DNA of 64,000 bases from Channa striata (lineage: Eukaryota; Chordata; Actinopteri; Anabantiformes; Channidae). Under the pieces are notes generated by a model, which saw nothing but the letters and a program-made list of their open reading frames with translations, was not told the origin of the DNA and ran no database searches. The stretch is taken from NCBI GenBank assembly GCA_033026295.1, contig CM065184.1:6017501-6081500 (forward strand), written 5' to 3'. A program made the translations under genes and the position numbers. How positions within the stretch are numbered: position 1 is the stretch's first letter; each line of letters starts with the position of its first letter. Positions 20,301-35,300 of this stretch are shown one piece after another.

Positions 20301-23300
20301 TTAATCAAACAAACTTCTTAAGCACCTCCACGGAGCCAGAATGTCCACTGCACACCTCTGCTAATCCTTTCTGCTCTGCCTATAATACAGAATTCCTGCA
20401 GACATCATGACTGGAGCCTGGATGCACTAAGATTCCCATTTCTGGCTTTCTGAACTCCACCAGAGTGGAGAGAAAACAGATGCTCTCCTATGGAACCCCG
20501 TCAATAGACGTTGGCAGTGACTTGGGGCCAACACTAGGCCCAGCTGGGGAGCAACAGGCACAACATTGTTTTGCATCTAGACTGAAGGCCAGGAGGACAG
20601 TGTCTCTGGTGTGCACATGGTAAGATCCACAATGGCTTAGTGGCACATGACGGCGCTGGGATCAAAACGAGCTGCTCAGCCTCTGACAGAGCAGTGGAGC
20701 TTTTGGTGAAGCAGCTGTGTTATCTCTGCACTCTCCGGTATCATGGTGTCACCCACGGCCCCTGGAGAGGACGTGGATTTCCTGTCCCAGGAGATGCAGA
20801 AATCAATACTTTCAGCTGCCATGCCTGGACCCGCACACAATGAACACATGAACCACATTGAGAACATTGTACATGAATCTCTTCATGAAGTAATAGTGCA
20901 CACAGTCAAATTTAACTGCTTATGTTGTGCCCAGACTCAGGATGTCTCTGTACTTTATATTCAAACTCTGCATTCTTTTAAAGCATGTAAAGAAGAAGAG
21001 GTCAGCAGTGAGAAGTTGTCTCACTTCTTTCTAGCTCCTGCATACTACCTTCCACTAATGCATGCTGAACATGCTATATAGTAACAATATTCACTATATA
21101 GTAATGTCAACAAAAACTCACAAACAAAAGCACCATTTGGGGACTCAGAGTCCCCCTTAACAATAGTTAGTTGATTGGATTCGGCTTATCTCTTCACATT
21201 GTCCACGGAGTAAATAGAAAGTTAGTATGCTCACATTTCACCACAAAGGACATCTGACAAGTTTGCTGATTGATATCAATATCCCCAGCTGTAGAGGACT
21301 TTCAGTAAACTTTATTGAACTTTAGGAACAATCAGAGCCAAGGACGAGTAGGGTCACGAGAGAAAGAGCATGATGGGTGAGGTAGGTGGGCAGGCAAAAT
21401 GAAGGACAAACAATGAAATCTGAACCAAGCTTGAACAACAGTTCCCCCCATTAAAACAAATAGACATTTCCCAAACAAATTCATCGGAGCTGCGAGTCCT
21501 CTTAGAGCCAGGAGACCAGAGCATGAGTCCCAATTGTTAAAGAAGCCGCACTAACTGATTCAAATCACACAATTTCTAACTGAAGGGAACTGATATTTTC
21601 CAATCCTGGTGAAATATACCAAAGTCCACCCCGAATATTCACAGTGTATGCTCACACAACAAATAAGCATAGGTGGAACAGTGGCATAACTGTTGCTACG
21701 GACCAGGGTCTGGGCCATGGCTTGATTGTGCCTTCAATCACACAAAAACCTCCACCATCTTCAGTGGAGATCGCATGATTTGACTCCGTTAATCCCCCAG
21801 TTTGTGTGATCTAAACTGCTGTCTATGTAGTTTCCAGGTACTTGATAGAAAAATAAAGCAGCGTAAAATATTGTGAATGTGATTGTGGACAACAACATCA
21901 ATCCACATTTCTATGGTGTTATTCTAATCAATAATATTAATCTTGGAAACTACAATATGAATAATGAGTCTTCACAAACGTCAGATATACACGTCATACT
22001 GACAGACAAAAGCGTGACAAACTTCCACGTATAAATTGTAAAAACTACAGATTCAAAATGTGACCAACAGTTTATTAACTCTTATACCCATGCCTGTGCT
22101 GACTTAAAAGTTTAGTTTTTGAGCTTAGGATGATTGGAGAAAATAACCATTCTTATTCATGAACTGTATGTCAAACTTATAACAAGCTGCTTTGGTTGTC
22201 ACACTAAGGGAAGCTCACCTTTGCTTTGCTGTCTTGGGCAGACATGTAGCCAACACACATGCTCTCTGTGGTGTGACTCCATAGGAACTCCACTGCGAAA
22301 GTACACAAATAAAAAAGTTAATTGAAGGCAGAACAGGACAAAATCAATTAACAACAACATACATTTATGTGAATGTAAAGTAAAACAGCATGTGGGCAAG
22401 GAAGAGTGTGGAGAGATGTTGGCAAACTGAAGTTCAATTTCACTAAACAAACAGAAACCAACAATCTTTTCATCTGCCAGAGGAAGATGTTTGGCAGATG
22501 ACTCAGTGTGCTAAACGGCAGTAAATGATCATGCTCATTATTATGGAAATGCATGACTTGTGGTTGTGCTAGAACTGCAGAGGAAGGTAGAACTTGTGAC
22601 CTGGATTTACACACTCAGCTACAGCCCCGAAAGGATGCGGTTGACATACTGTTTATCTTGCAGTCCGCAGAAATCGGAGGTAGTCCACATTCTACACATG
22701 GGCTGTGGTCCATAAACAACATCAAAGTTGGTCTGTATATCACTGAGTAAGCAAACATCTCCTCTACTTTGTCAGTGAACTCATCTATTGGAAGGAAGGG
22801 CTCTACATACATCAAATTTAACACAAAGGGCACAACAGCGGAACAATAGTGATATGGCCTAAAGACTGGACATGACTCAAGTTTTATAATCATACCAATG
22901 AGCAGTGTGAGAAGCTCCAACGTGGGCAGTATCAGGACGCCTGACTTTTCTAAAGATAAGGGCTTGATTTCCCTAGGGGGAGGTCAGAATCTGTGAAACC
23001 AGAGCCTGACTGTGCAGGTTAAAACACAGACCACCCGCCAGGAAAGCCACAGCCTCTCCTCCCCCTCCACCTGACTGATGAGGCATTTTTAATATTTACA
23101 GCCAAATCTTTACGTAGCATCAGCTGTAGCGCGGATGTTTGACTGTGATCAGGACTGCAATGATGTCTTACCCAGTATACCCTGAATATTTTGAGACTGC
23201 TGAGTTTCCACACATCTGCAGCACCTCAGGACGATTACTCCACCCAAAACACGATCTTCGCTGGCCAGAAAGGGTGAGCCTGAACACACACACAAACAAA

Positions 23301-26300
23301 GAAAGAAGACAATGCCCTTCAGATAGCTAGAAACAATAGGAATCACTTTAATCAGTAACAGCACTCGTATACTTCTAGTTATCCAGTCAAACAAATGATA
23401 ACACCTCAAAACGACGAGACAAAAGCTCAGTCAAATTATATGATCTTGGAGGAAAAATTCCTTCCATTTAAGTTATTTGACTTTGTGGCCAAGTTAAACA
23501 AATATTGAAGAAAAGTACTGCACTCTGTATGAGAAGGTTTTTCATATAAAAATAACAAGAGTGTATTTTTTAACTCCTAACACTAAAAACTCTCCGCTAC
23601 ATATTTCTCCCTAACTTACTTTCAGGAAACAAAAATGGTCTGCGTGGAATTAAAAGCAAAACAAATTAACAAAACAGTTAGATCATGTTCTAAAATGCCT
23701 CAACAGAGCAACAAGTGGGAAAAACAGAAATAGAAAACAGTGTTGTGTCTGCATGCCACTGCGATATTGTTGCATTTCAATTTTAGTTGCGTGCTGTAAT
23801 GTTTTCTTCATTCTATAAAACACTTTACAGTGTAGCTTGGACAACATTTACACAGGATCCTGGTATTTTTCCACCTTTCAAAAAAAGCACTTAAATTCAT
23901 TTTTTTAAACATTCCATAATAATTCAGCATGTTGTAAACATGAAAACAGTACAATTAGAGCCTTAATGTTCATATAATTATCTTACCTATAAACATAAAA
24001 GACGCATACATTATTGGCATTAAACTAGTTCCACTTTGTTGTTTTTTGCAGTTGGTTTGGCAGGTATTACAATACAAAGAGAGTCCCTGCGATAAACAAC
24101 AAATATTAAAAAAACGCACTGGTTCTCTTTTAGGAACCAAACTGAAATGTATGATGGCGTGAGAAGACTCTACACTGATACTGCCATCACTGCTCCGTGT
24201 AAGAAGCTTCTACAGCTTTGTTTAACTTCTTGAAATTAAATGCATCTTGAAAAGAAACAACAGAAGAATTAACTTCAAATTGAGTTCATCCAGCCTGACC
24301 AAATATCTTGGATTACAGATGTCCATGACAAAGCCAAACTGGGATGGACTTCTAAAGGAGGCCAGAACAAGGCAGAAACCACCACGTTTCCACATGTTCT
24401 TTCTTCCTCTGCTGTCTTCTCTGAGCTATCCCAGTGGTCACTCACAGGCACAGCAAATATAGTTAACAAGACTTTCTAGAGCTGACCACTTCTGAGAATA
24501 TGGGGGGAAAAAAAACATCTTCACATGAACTTTCAACAAAACATTTATGCCTTCCAAAATTATCTGTGGCTGTCAGCTATGATGTGTGGAACATCTGAAG
24601 GCCCTGTTTAAACAGTGAAAATTATCCATAAATCACAAGCTGTCTGTTCTGATTCTATTATTTGCAATGTTTCCAGTTGTTAGATCTTTTCTTAAATTAT
24701 GCAACATCTGTTTGTTAGTTTTATTCTCTCCATACATAATTGTGTTTCTCACAAACACGTTACTGGCTGGGAAATCTGCATGCAAGCAAATAAGTGGGAA
24801 TCAGGCAACATGTGGGTGACTCACTGATGAACTTGTTTTGCATAGCCTCCAGCAGTGCTTGGTGGGCATCTTCAGACTGCATGGCAGCGGAGCATTCCTG
24901 TGCCAGCATGGTGCGAATCAGATGCTCTCCACAGCCTGGCAAAAGACACACAGACACTGCTGAACGTGGAACATTAACTTCTATTAATTCTTCATCCACA
25001 CAAGGTCTGCAGTGAGTTAAGTTAGAGAGTGCATGTAGTCCAAAACACTCTGCGCCAAGAGTAAAAGGCACATAAAAATGGGTCTTTTAAAACATTAGCG
25101 GTGTTTGGCATTGATGTTGAAGTAGATTTTTAGGGAGATCTGTGTGTGAGAGCGCCTCCTAATTACCATTTGCATCAATACGCTTTGATATTTAAAACCT
25201 GTTAACAAAAGAACACCTTTGCCAACATGTCTGCTATTGAGTTACATAATGAAAATACTTAGAAAGCTCATACTAAATGTTTTGTGCTACTGCACTCATT
25301 TTCTTCTCACTACAATTAAGCTTTATTACTCCAGGTAAAGTTGACAGCTCTTGTGAACCACAGTTGCCTTGCTCAAAAGGAAACTGACAGAGCATTTGCA
25401 ATTCCACTTCTGTAAACTCTAAAACACCAAACATAACACTTATATAAATGTGGAGGGTAAACAGAAACTAATTTGATAAAAGCACTGATGTGCTGAACGA
25501 AGACAAAAATAGACGCAATTTTTTCAGGAAGTTTCTCACAATACACAAAAACTAATTTGAAATGAAGAAATTATTTATGTTAAAAATGTGTACATGAAAA
25601 CTATTATTGCTAAAACAATATCTACTAAATTCATTCAAATAAAGTCCGTGCCAGCAGAGTTCATAGTCAGGTTGAACTGAATTACCACTTGAATCCATTA
25701 TGCAGTATGTGTTACAGAAATCCAGGGAGCAAAACAAAGCACTTTGTTAAGCATTTAGGAAAACCAGGAACAATAAACCTCATGTGCAGCTGGAACAAAT
25801 GTCTCACCTTGTCATCTACACCCTCAAAGTCAAAACATAGCAGGTGTGACGTTTTTTTATTTCTTGGATAATATGCTACACATTGCTTATAGGACTAATT
25901 TAAATTCCAAACATGCTTGTTCTTTGGAAAACGGACTTGCTTGAAATTCTTAAAGATGTTTTTAGATATAATGTTTGATAAAGCATACGTTTTTTAATAA
26001 AACGTATATTCATGTTAGTTTAAGCTGCATGTTGTAGCTGTAAAGGACCCACATCAAACTAATATTACAATGCTGTTGCTAAAGAAATTACAGATGTTGA
26101 ATGCATGCTTAGAGTATAACATTTCTCACAAGTAAAGACAAGAAATGTAAAAGCAAAACACATCTGGCAAAAGCTCCTGTGAAAACCCATAAATTCTGAA
26201 GAATATAGCCTTGTTGTTTCTGTAAACACAAATGAAAGCCCTATAAAATATCAGGTAACTACAACAAAACTGAATGCAGGTCGGTAACTGTGGAGACCAG

Positions 26301-29300
26301 ATGCCTGGAGCAATTCAAAGTTCTTTTTTAACGAGAGCAGAGCGCTGGATGGGCCAGGTACTGTGCCTTTTGTACTGCATTTACCGTAAACCGCTCTGTC
26401 CCAGGGGATCGAGATATTATGACAGCACAAACAAAGTTCAACTGGAACTGAAGCAAGAGGCAAGTCAACAGGAGGGAAACGTAAAAAGAAAGTGGCCGAC
26501 AAACTGAGACACAGTATGTGACAGCCAACAGCAACACGAGTAAACAGTGAAGTTCGTGAGCTGTTCCTCACCGGCCACAGCAAAGTAAAGGCAACACAAA
26601 GCCGTCAACACGTATCAAACAAAGGCCCACATGAGCTGCATATTACAAAACCGACTAGAATGAAGGGGGGGGGGGGGCGCAGGAGGGTGGATGGACAAAG
26701 CAGTGGTGAGGTGAAGAGAAGAAAGAGTGACACATAGGGTAAAGATCATACTCCTCATGTCAGGATGAAAATGATTTTTTTTTTTTATTCTTTTGATGGA
26801 AATGCCTTTCATGTTAGGAAATTAAAAACAGGTGTCGTACTGGAACACACATTATGCTCCGCGTGCCCATAAGGAAAGCTGTTTTTTCTTTTAGCTACAT
26901 CAAAGGCAAAGCCACAATATACAGTAGGAAGACAGGATGAGGTGAAAATTCATACCGAGCCACACAATGCCTACACTTCATCCACGGAGACGGCCGATGA
27001 AACCGTAGATCACTAAGATCGCAGCCTCATACTGCTTGTTTTACATAATGGATAAATAAGATCAGACTACTTATCACTTGAAACAGCAATTCGATTATAC
27101 ATAGATGACGAAATTAAAACTACTATTTACATCATGATTAACTTGTGTTGTAAGTGGTAAAATTAATTTCATACAGAAGTGATATGCTGCCAATTTTGTT
27201 TCGATGAATATACCAGAAGATTGCTAAGCAGGGCCATATCATTGTTTGGGTTTCGGTTATATTTACATTACTGAATCCTTGTCCTTTGTCTGTATGAAAT
27301 AATAAGTTGGTACAACTGTTTATTTTATTTGTGTAACACTAAACCAAATGTCTCACCCACTGCTGAGCATCACACCTTCGGGCAAGCTTTAGCGGTTCAA
27401 AACGCTGCCTATATTAGTGGTGCAGGATTTATGACTCAAGCTTTAGCCTGTCTGATCAAATCAGCTTGTCTGTGATGCATTACAGTACAGATCCACAGGC
27501 TACAGATCAAAAGGCTTTAATGTTCCCCAGAGGCGATGTCACAGACTTCTGCAATTCTTGAAGAAGTGGTCTAATACACTGTAGCCTCTCCACCTCAGAT
27601 TTGAAACCATACAGCTCGCAGCTATCGATGTTGCTTTCAGCTATGAGAGTGATGCACTCTCACTTTTGGACACACTAAGGCATGGATGTATATGTATTCT
27701 AAATGTGTTCAAGATGAACGCAGTCTGCTTTTGAAATGGCACATTGGTCTTGAAAGGGAAGGATGTCTTTGTCCTGTTAACTTTCTGAATACGTTTAAAC
27801 CTGAAAGACCCTCTCCCTCCTCCATGTGTGCTGTCAGCAGAGGAGGGGGGAATGTTTCTCATTTAGGCTTGTGAAAGCTGAAGTTTTATTATTATTGTCA
27901 ACAGTGGCAAACATTTTTCACTCAGCCTGGTGCAAATACAGCTAGGGTTTAGTCCGTAAAAACACAAGGTCTTTGTTTCAGTGCCTTCACTACGTGTGTG
28001 CCGTTGCCCTTCTCGGCATCCTCCACTTATTAGCCTTACACTTGTCATTCCAAATGCCAAAGAAACAGTTGCAACCAGCTGCAAATACAGGAAGTGATCA
28101 GATGATGATCGTGACGTGACACAGATCGCAATATACAGAGTCAGGTGATCTGACACTATCCTGTCATTGGTATATTTTTATGTGATGCAGTTGTATTTAC
28201 ATTATTATCAAAACCCCAAAGACAGAATTTAAGAGTAAAAACTATTCTCTGAATCTGTTTAACAGTCAAGTGCATTCACAAATGCACATTTTTAAGACAT
28301 TTTCACAGAAGTTCATGCTTTCTATGACTGTTTGAAGAATTATTCTGTGTGATAAATATGATGATAGGCTTGATTTTCTATGATAAATTATTAACTGGAT
28401 TTACCAGACTGTCAAATTTTAAACCCTAATAACAACTATTAACTGTCATGAAAACCCAGCAAAATTGTCAGTTGAAGAAGATCAGCTTTCCACTTTGGCA
28501 TGGAGGGAAACAACAGCAACAACCTACTGTTCTTCCTCCCACTCCTCATCCTGAAGCTGACACTGCAGACACATCAGAAAAAAGAGAGGGAGGGAGAAGG
28601 ACAAGCAGTTTGTGACAGCTGAGAACTATAAATCATTATGACGGAACAATGTGTTTGGGGTTGGGGGTAGTACGTTGAGCGTTAGAGGCTGTCTGAAAAT
28701 GAAACAAGACACCATACACACAATCTGAGTTATGATCACACTACACGTATACTTGTTGATACAGTACTGCAACTGTTTAAAATAATTTAAAATGCAGATC
28801 AAAGTGCTTTGAGGAAATGAATTCCATATGTTCAACTTTGAATTATGTTTTATGAACAGAAGCATAATGTTTCTTGTCTATTCTGTACCTGTGCATATGT
28901 TTTTGTACAATAAGCTAAATATTTTTTACATTTTAAATGAATTAACAATGACAATTAGTTCAATATAATATTATTTAAATACTGCATATACTTTAAGCAA
29001 GGCATGTCCAGGTATGAAACAAGTTCTCTAAATAATAATTATGATTTAAGTAAAGATAACACAATTTATGGTCTTTCTCCTGCTGGTTTTATCATATCTA
29101 CAGCAGGTGTTCCATTGCAAATATTATTGCAAATCCTAAGAGCTTTGCAATGAACTTGGCAGGCAGCTGACTAACATAGAGCAGATAATAATGACTCAGT
29201 CTGCTGAGGAAGTGACTGATGAGAATCACTCAGCAGGAATGACTGGAGATCGTCGAACAGCATAATCAAGCTTGACTCACTGGGGTTAAAGACGACGCAC

Positions 29301-32300
29301 ACAATAAAAAATCTGTTTCTGATTCATTTCATCACTGAAACAAAAGGCATAAAGAGGGTGCTGTGGTATACCTGAGGTACTCACTGCTGTAGAGTAAGGG
29401 TTCATGTTACAGGCATTTTCAGCCCAGCAGCCACATCCGTAATGAGCAGCCTGAAATAAGAAAATGAAAACACTGTTAATGTAAAGGGGTCATGCTGTTT
29501 TGCTAGTTGTAATATTTATGCTTACGAAGAACTGTAAATTATCATAAATTCTCAAATAATAACTTTGAGCACACTCATGTCTGAATGAAATATTTTAAGC
29601 CACTGACTGTGGTAGTCATTTCAAAGTAATTTAATTTCTACAACATTTACTACACTAGTACACCATGCCATACTCATTACTCCATTTCTCTGAGCTGCAC
29701 TTTTTTTTTTTAACCTTAAAAGCGTTAATGATGTTAAGGCTGTAAATTCTACTGATTCATTCATTCTGTTCAGGCCAAGTTGTTAAGTTATTTATGTTTT
29801 CCAGCTAGGTTGCTGTTAATGTGAACTCATAACTTCCTGCAGCTGCCACAAACTAAAAGACCATTCAATACCCACTACTCCGAGCGTCAGGGATTTGTTT
29901 AATACAAGTGCTCATGTGGTTAAAGGAGTAAATTCTAATGATTATTTTTTTCAGTTTAGTGTAAACTGCTGTGAACATTACAAAACAGGACATGAGGATT
30001 ATCACAGTATTTTTTTTCCATGGTAGGTTGCCTCATTATTTAAACTTTGTGCATCGAGAAGCAAAAGATTAGCTCTGCGAATTACATGCCCGATAATCAC
30101 GGCAGAGGAAAAAACAAAGGGGGGTGTCAGAAAGTCATGGAGCTTAATTTGTTAACACTTGCTTCTTAGCAGCTATATTTAAAATACATGAATTAATTCT
30201 GAATTTTGATTTTTTTCAGTCAGTTTATCATTTTGTGTCGATGGCTCACATTCATGTTTTAAAGTGACATGTATTCACCTCTGTTGAACATAGTTAAGGT
30301 TCTAAAACTTCCAAGCACAAGTCGTCTTCTCTACATTTACTTCCATCTCTGCTGTTGCCCTCCTCTATATTAATTGTATCTAGCAGCCTGTCACTGCTTG
30401 TTTGTTGTGTGCTGTTCCAAATGTTGATGAGGGACTAAATAGAAACGTTTCCTTTTATAATATAATTTAATATTTGATTTGAAAAAATAAATAAGTTTAT
30501 TTGAAAAAGAAAAAGAAGATGACAACAAAGTTGAATAAGAATTCCTAAGAATAGGAATACAAAGACCAAGAAGTCGTCTGACTACCTGGCCAACCCTGCC
30601 GGGATGCTTCATGGCCAGGCCTCCACTGGACACGGCTGCGGCTACATTCCCTTCCAGGTCTACCACGACGGCTCCCACTGTGTCGAGGCACCCTGAATCC
30701 TGCAATACAGTAAGGAAAGGAAGGACATGCATATTTAAACAACAAAGAGGAAGATAAATGCCAACAATTACATTCTGAAGCAAAGACATTAGCTTTAACT
30801 ATTACTAAATATGTTAACAAGAAGAACAATATGCTGCCAAATTTGTGAATAACTATAACTTATCATAATGCATTAAAGATGTTGTTTTCCTTCCCTGATT
30901 GCAGTACGCTTTGTAAGTAACTTGTGTGAGAACCATCACGAGCCAGACTACATGATAAATAGAGCTATACAGGGTAACTGCACAAAATAGCATCATAGTA
31001 ACATGATCAGTGCTCCTCTCTTACCAGAAACTGAATAATTTCATTGAACCCAAGAGTCTAGACTGAAAAGGTCTCATCTGTCTTATGCTCTACTAAAATC
31101 AACTCTGTCTCAAAACATTGGAGAGCCAAAAGAACCAGAGCCAACTATTCCAAAGTGCTATAAAAACAATCTTGTCACGCCTAATCAGTGTCCCTAAAGG
31201 AAAATATCCAGTAAATAATGACGGTAAAACTTATAAGAATCTCTGGAACTATTAATATGCTTAGATCTTAAACAACACTGCAATTATATGCTATCATGAA
31301 AGAGTTGTCTAGGTGGGCTAAAAAAAACTTACGAGGAGAGTAACACTGAGGCCCAGTGAAGCTAGTGACTTTAGAGCAGAACATGTTTGCTCGGAACTGG
31401 TTTCATTAGGCCACTCTCCAATTGTGCTGGTCAGGTCAAAGAAACTTTGCACTAACTTTAGTCAGCGAATTAACTGTACTCAGACTGGACCTTCAGATCG
31501 TGTCTTAGTTGACATTCTACAATGCCTTGTGGGTTTTTCTGGAATCTGCAGACTAGGCAGCAAACATGATAAAACACTAACATTAATAAATAAACCAAGT
31601 GAGGCGGCCATTTTTTTAAAGGCACGTGTGACTTTCATATTTTCTAGAAAGGAGAGCCACGTGCTCTTAATCTTACTACTGATTGACTTTTTTAAATCTT
31701 TGTTGGGGTTTTGTCGAGGAAGTCGTTGAGAATGACAGGTGTGAACACTTTTGGTCTGAACAAGCTTAAATGAAAACTGTTTCCTGTTTGGTTACGGCAA
31801 GACAAGTTATTTCACAACTAGTAATGATGTACAAATTGTTTCTGTATATGGATTTTTTGAACATGTACATTGCAATCTCCTTACCTGCAATTTCAACAAT
31901 AATGGATGTTTTTGATAAACTCTGAAAGCACAACTTAACTTAATCTCTCCAAAATGAAATACTCCCAGCCACTGTTCTGGACATCATTTGTGCATGTTCC
32001 TGTTTCCCTTCTTGCTGGGTTGATAAGGGAAACCTATATGGGAGTTATACTAAATCACTGGCAATTATAACTTACCCATTCCTCTAAAAATGTGAGGCAG
32101 ACCTCAAGAGATGATCATGACCCCCCTCACCCCCCCTTCCTTAACAGGCCGGGTGGGCTTGATTAAAATGGTGGTTTTGCGCAAATTTTTATACTGCTTT
32201 CAACACATAACTATCATCCAAAGAAGAAAAAAAAATAGCCATAAGCCTCAAGGATGTTGTTTCCTCTTTCCTTTGTGGGAACAAGCAATTGCCGCATAGA

Positions 32301-35300
32301 TAGCATACAACTTCTTAAAACATGAGTGGCCTTGCTTTCACAGTTTCATGAAAACAACCTTGCTGGGCCTGCAAAAATCATATTTTTATTTATAAATGAT
32401 TATTTTGAAAACTTTCTGTACAGAACAGTCGTTATTTTTGATTTAGAACATATGCATCTACTTAATTTATAGATGTGCCTATATGTGTTATTACCATACA
32501 TTGTAGATACATACATAGATTCTTACTAATGTCATGTTTTTAGTATGGAGTGGATTGATGAATGCAGTAAATTAGTAATCAGGAATATAAGTTCTCATTC
32601 TGTAAAAGTTACTCACATTTTCGCCTGACAGCCGTGTTTTCTTAGTCTGATTATGTCCTGTGTCCATTTTCTCTGCAACTTCCATCTTTCGCTTGTTCCT
32701 CTTGTATGCAGACACACTGAACTCTTGTGTGTGACAAAACCATTCTGGTTACACTGTATCCATGTAATTTGATTAAAGTTTTGGTTCAGTTTTGCAGCAA
32801 CAGCACTTACTGGTGGCCATTTTCTCTGAAGGACATGGTGGTATTCCATGGCTGATGGCCCACTCGTGTGCCCCTCGCCCTACTAAAAAGCTGACAAAAG
32901 AAAAAACATTTAGAAGTGGAAACAGCCAAATGAAAACAACATGAATTAATAATCGTTATAATCACCAGGGTGGTATTCTGCCAGCTGATAGTTTCCCTTT
33001 TTGTGCTTCACTTAGTAGGCGGTTTGCAACTAAGACTGGATTCTTAATACCTTAATAAAAAGTCAGAGTTATCACAGGGCCAGAAGTTCATTCCATGCAA
33101 ATGTGTTATGGCGTCAACAAATCAAAATACTCAATTTTAGTAAGAGAAGAATAGAGGTTATCAATAGACCAAGTCTTTGTCAGCATAAGCTGTGTTTAAG
33201 CTTATTATCTGTGTATTGCTAATATTTATTTTATTTTAACAAGATTTCACTGAGTTCATTAGATTGTGTTTCAGATTACGCTGGAAATTAGCGGCTTTTA
33301 GCCATTTCACTAACTGAATTCTGAGTACCTATAAAAACACAGGTTGGCATCGGTATACATTCCATATGTATGCCAAAAAAATGGCTACCTGTTGCATCGT
33401 GTAAACACAATGTAGTCACAACAAGTTTCTATTTGGATTAAATGGTAAATACAAGAATTCACACCTGGGATGCTGTTTGGAATGAATAAAAAATATATGA
33501 TTTGATTTGATGTCTGCCCCTATTGTTACAACAATTTTTTTTTATGTTTGATAATGAGATAGAGCCTTGACTTGCTGTAAATATTTCCAGGTGATCAATA
33601 TTTCTAGACTAAACTTCAGAGCCAGCATAATTTATCAGTATTGGATACATATTGAAAGAGCAGTCACTCACCACTAATAGCCCCTACGGCACCAAACTGC
33701 AGTGACTTCCCATCCATGATGCTCGCATCACATTCAATTTCTCCTGACAAATTAAGGTTGGAGCCCATGCCCGCATTTGTGAAAGGAGAATCCTGAGAGA
33801 AAAAATATGCAGAGACTAGGATAAAACCAGATTTGTGGTGAGCTACTATATTGTCATTGTCACTATGCTGTATATATTTTTAATAAAAGAGCCATTCTTT
33901 TTTACAGTCCTTATTTACTTATGTTGTCAACCTGTTGCAGCATTTAAATTGCACAATACATTATATGTTTTCCTGAATAATCTTTAAAAAAACTGTACAT
34001 TTTTGCAGCTGCAGACATCATCAGTGTAATTGTTCTCTAGTCTTATTCTGGCTTCAGGAAAATTTCTTACATAATCCAACAGGATTTTAGTACATACATC
34101 AGGGGCTGGACCATAATAAAGCCGATTTAGATAAATACATACATATGGCAAATTAGGTTTCTTAGGCTTACTTTTTGGAATGTTGATGTTTTTTTAGTTT
34201 AATGTATCTTGGATAGTATAAATTGATTTCAAATGGCCAAACCTGGATCATACTCAACACACCTCAAGTTCAACCAGTGCTGCAGCCACAGCTTCCACTG
34301 CAAGTGCCCCAGCTCTCAGACGGTCTACAGCCTGGTAAAGAAAGACAGATTTATTTAAGGGTGCAACTGCTTCCCTATCAAAACCCCAAATACGAGCAAT
34401 GCCAATGTTTGCATTTTAATGACACTCTGCTGCTTTACTCAAAGTCAGTAACATAATTACATGATCTGGACAATTAAAATGTAATCATCATAAGCCTAAA
34501 CCAGTAAATACAATTAAGAAAAAATGGGCAGAAAGCATGCAATAAATGTCATGAATTGAAGCTTTTTCTTCTACGTATGCCTCTATTAAAGGGACAGAGA
34601 CAACATGCTAAGATGTTTTAACATGATAGGCTATACAAATAATTGATATATATAAAATCAATTTTCAAGTTTGACCTTTTTGGAAGTAAATTCTACCAGC
34701 ACAAAGAGGTCACAGATTATATCAACCTAATAACATTCCTAATGTAAAGATGATGGCAGCACTATGGAATTACTTTTCAGTCATAAGGGTGAAAATAACT
34801 TATGAGGATTGAAGGAAAACTGAATGAAAGTTAAGGCAAGGAAGTTCTTAAGAACGGTCTGCTTAAGAGTGCCAAAAACAAAGACTTTCCAAAAGAAAAA
34901 ATGATCCTGATACAGGCAAAGGAAAACTGGAAAGCTTTAAACCAAGTTCATTAAAATGCTTGAGTGGTACAGCCGAAACACAGATTGGAGTCCTACTGAA
35001 AATATATGAACTGACAGATGACGCATGTTTCCCCATTTAACCTAAGCCAACTTGAACAGTCATCTAAGACTAAGTGTAAAAACAAACAACATCTGAGTGT
35101 TTAAACAAAATCCCACTATCTGATTTTTCATGCTAAAGATTAATCAAAAAAGGATAATCTTTTGAAAATTATTGTACATTTCGTATGTACCAGGTTAGTT
35201 GGCCAAATAGAAAAACAATGGGAAAAGAAGTACAGAACACATTTTATTGAGTCAGAGCAAATACATGTACTAACTGATTAGGAGTACTTTGAAGGTGATG

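Larger units (their letters stand above)
22293..30585 (-). other. tasp1 introns 8-11
   Basis: Introns of about 0.88, 1.5, 4.4 and 1.1 kb around exons 9 to 11. They are AT-rich, with a G13 run at 26665-26677. No nested gene, tRNA or recognised transposon was seen. Confidence 0.5.

Noticed and set aside
23161..23172. Earlier GTATAC donor in tasp1 exon 11
   Set aside because: It is 11 bases upstream of the GTAAGA donor and would break the frame into exon 12; the later donor gives the conserved protein.
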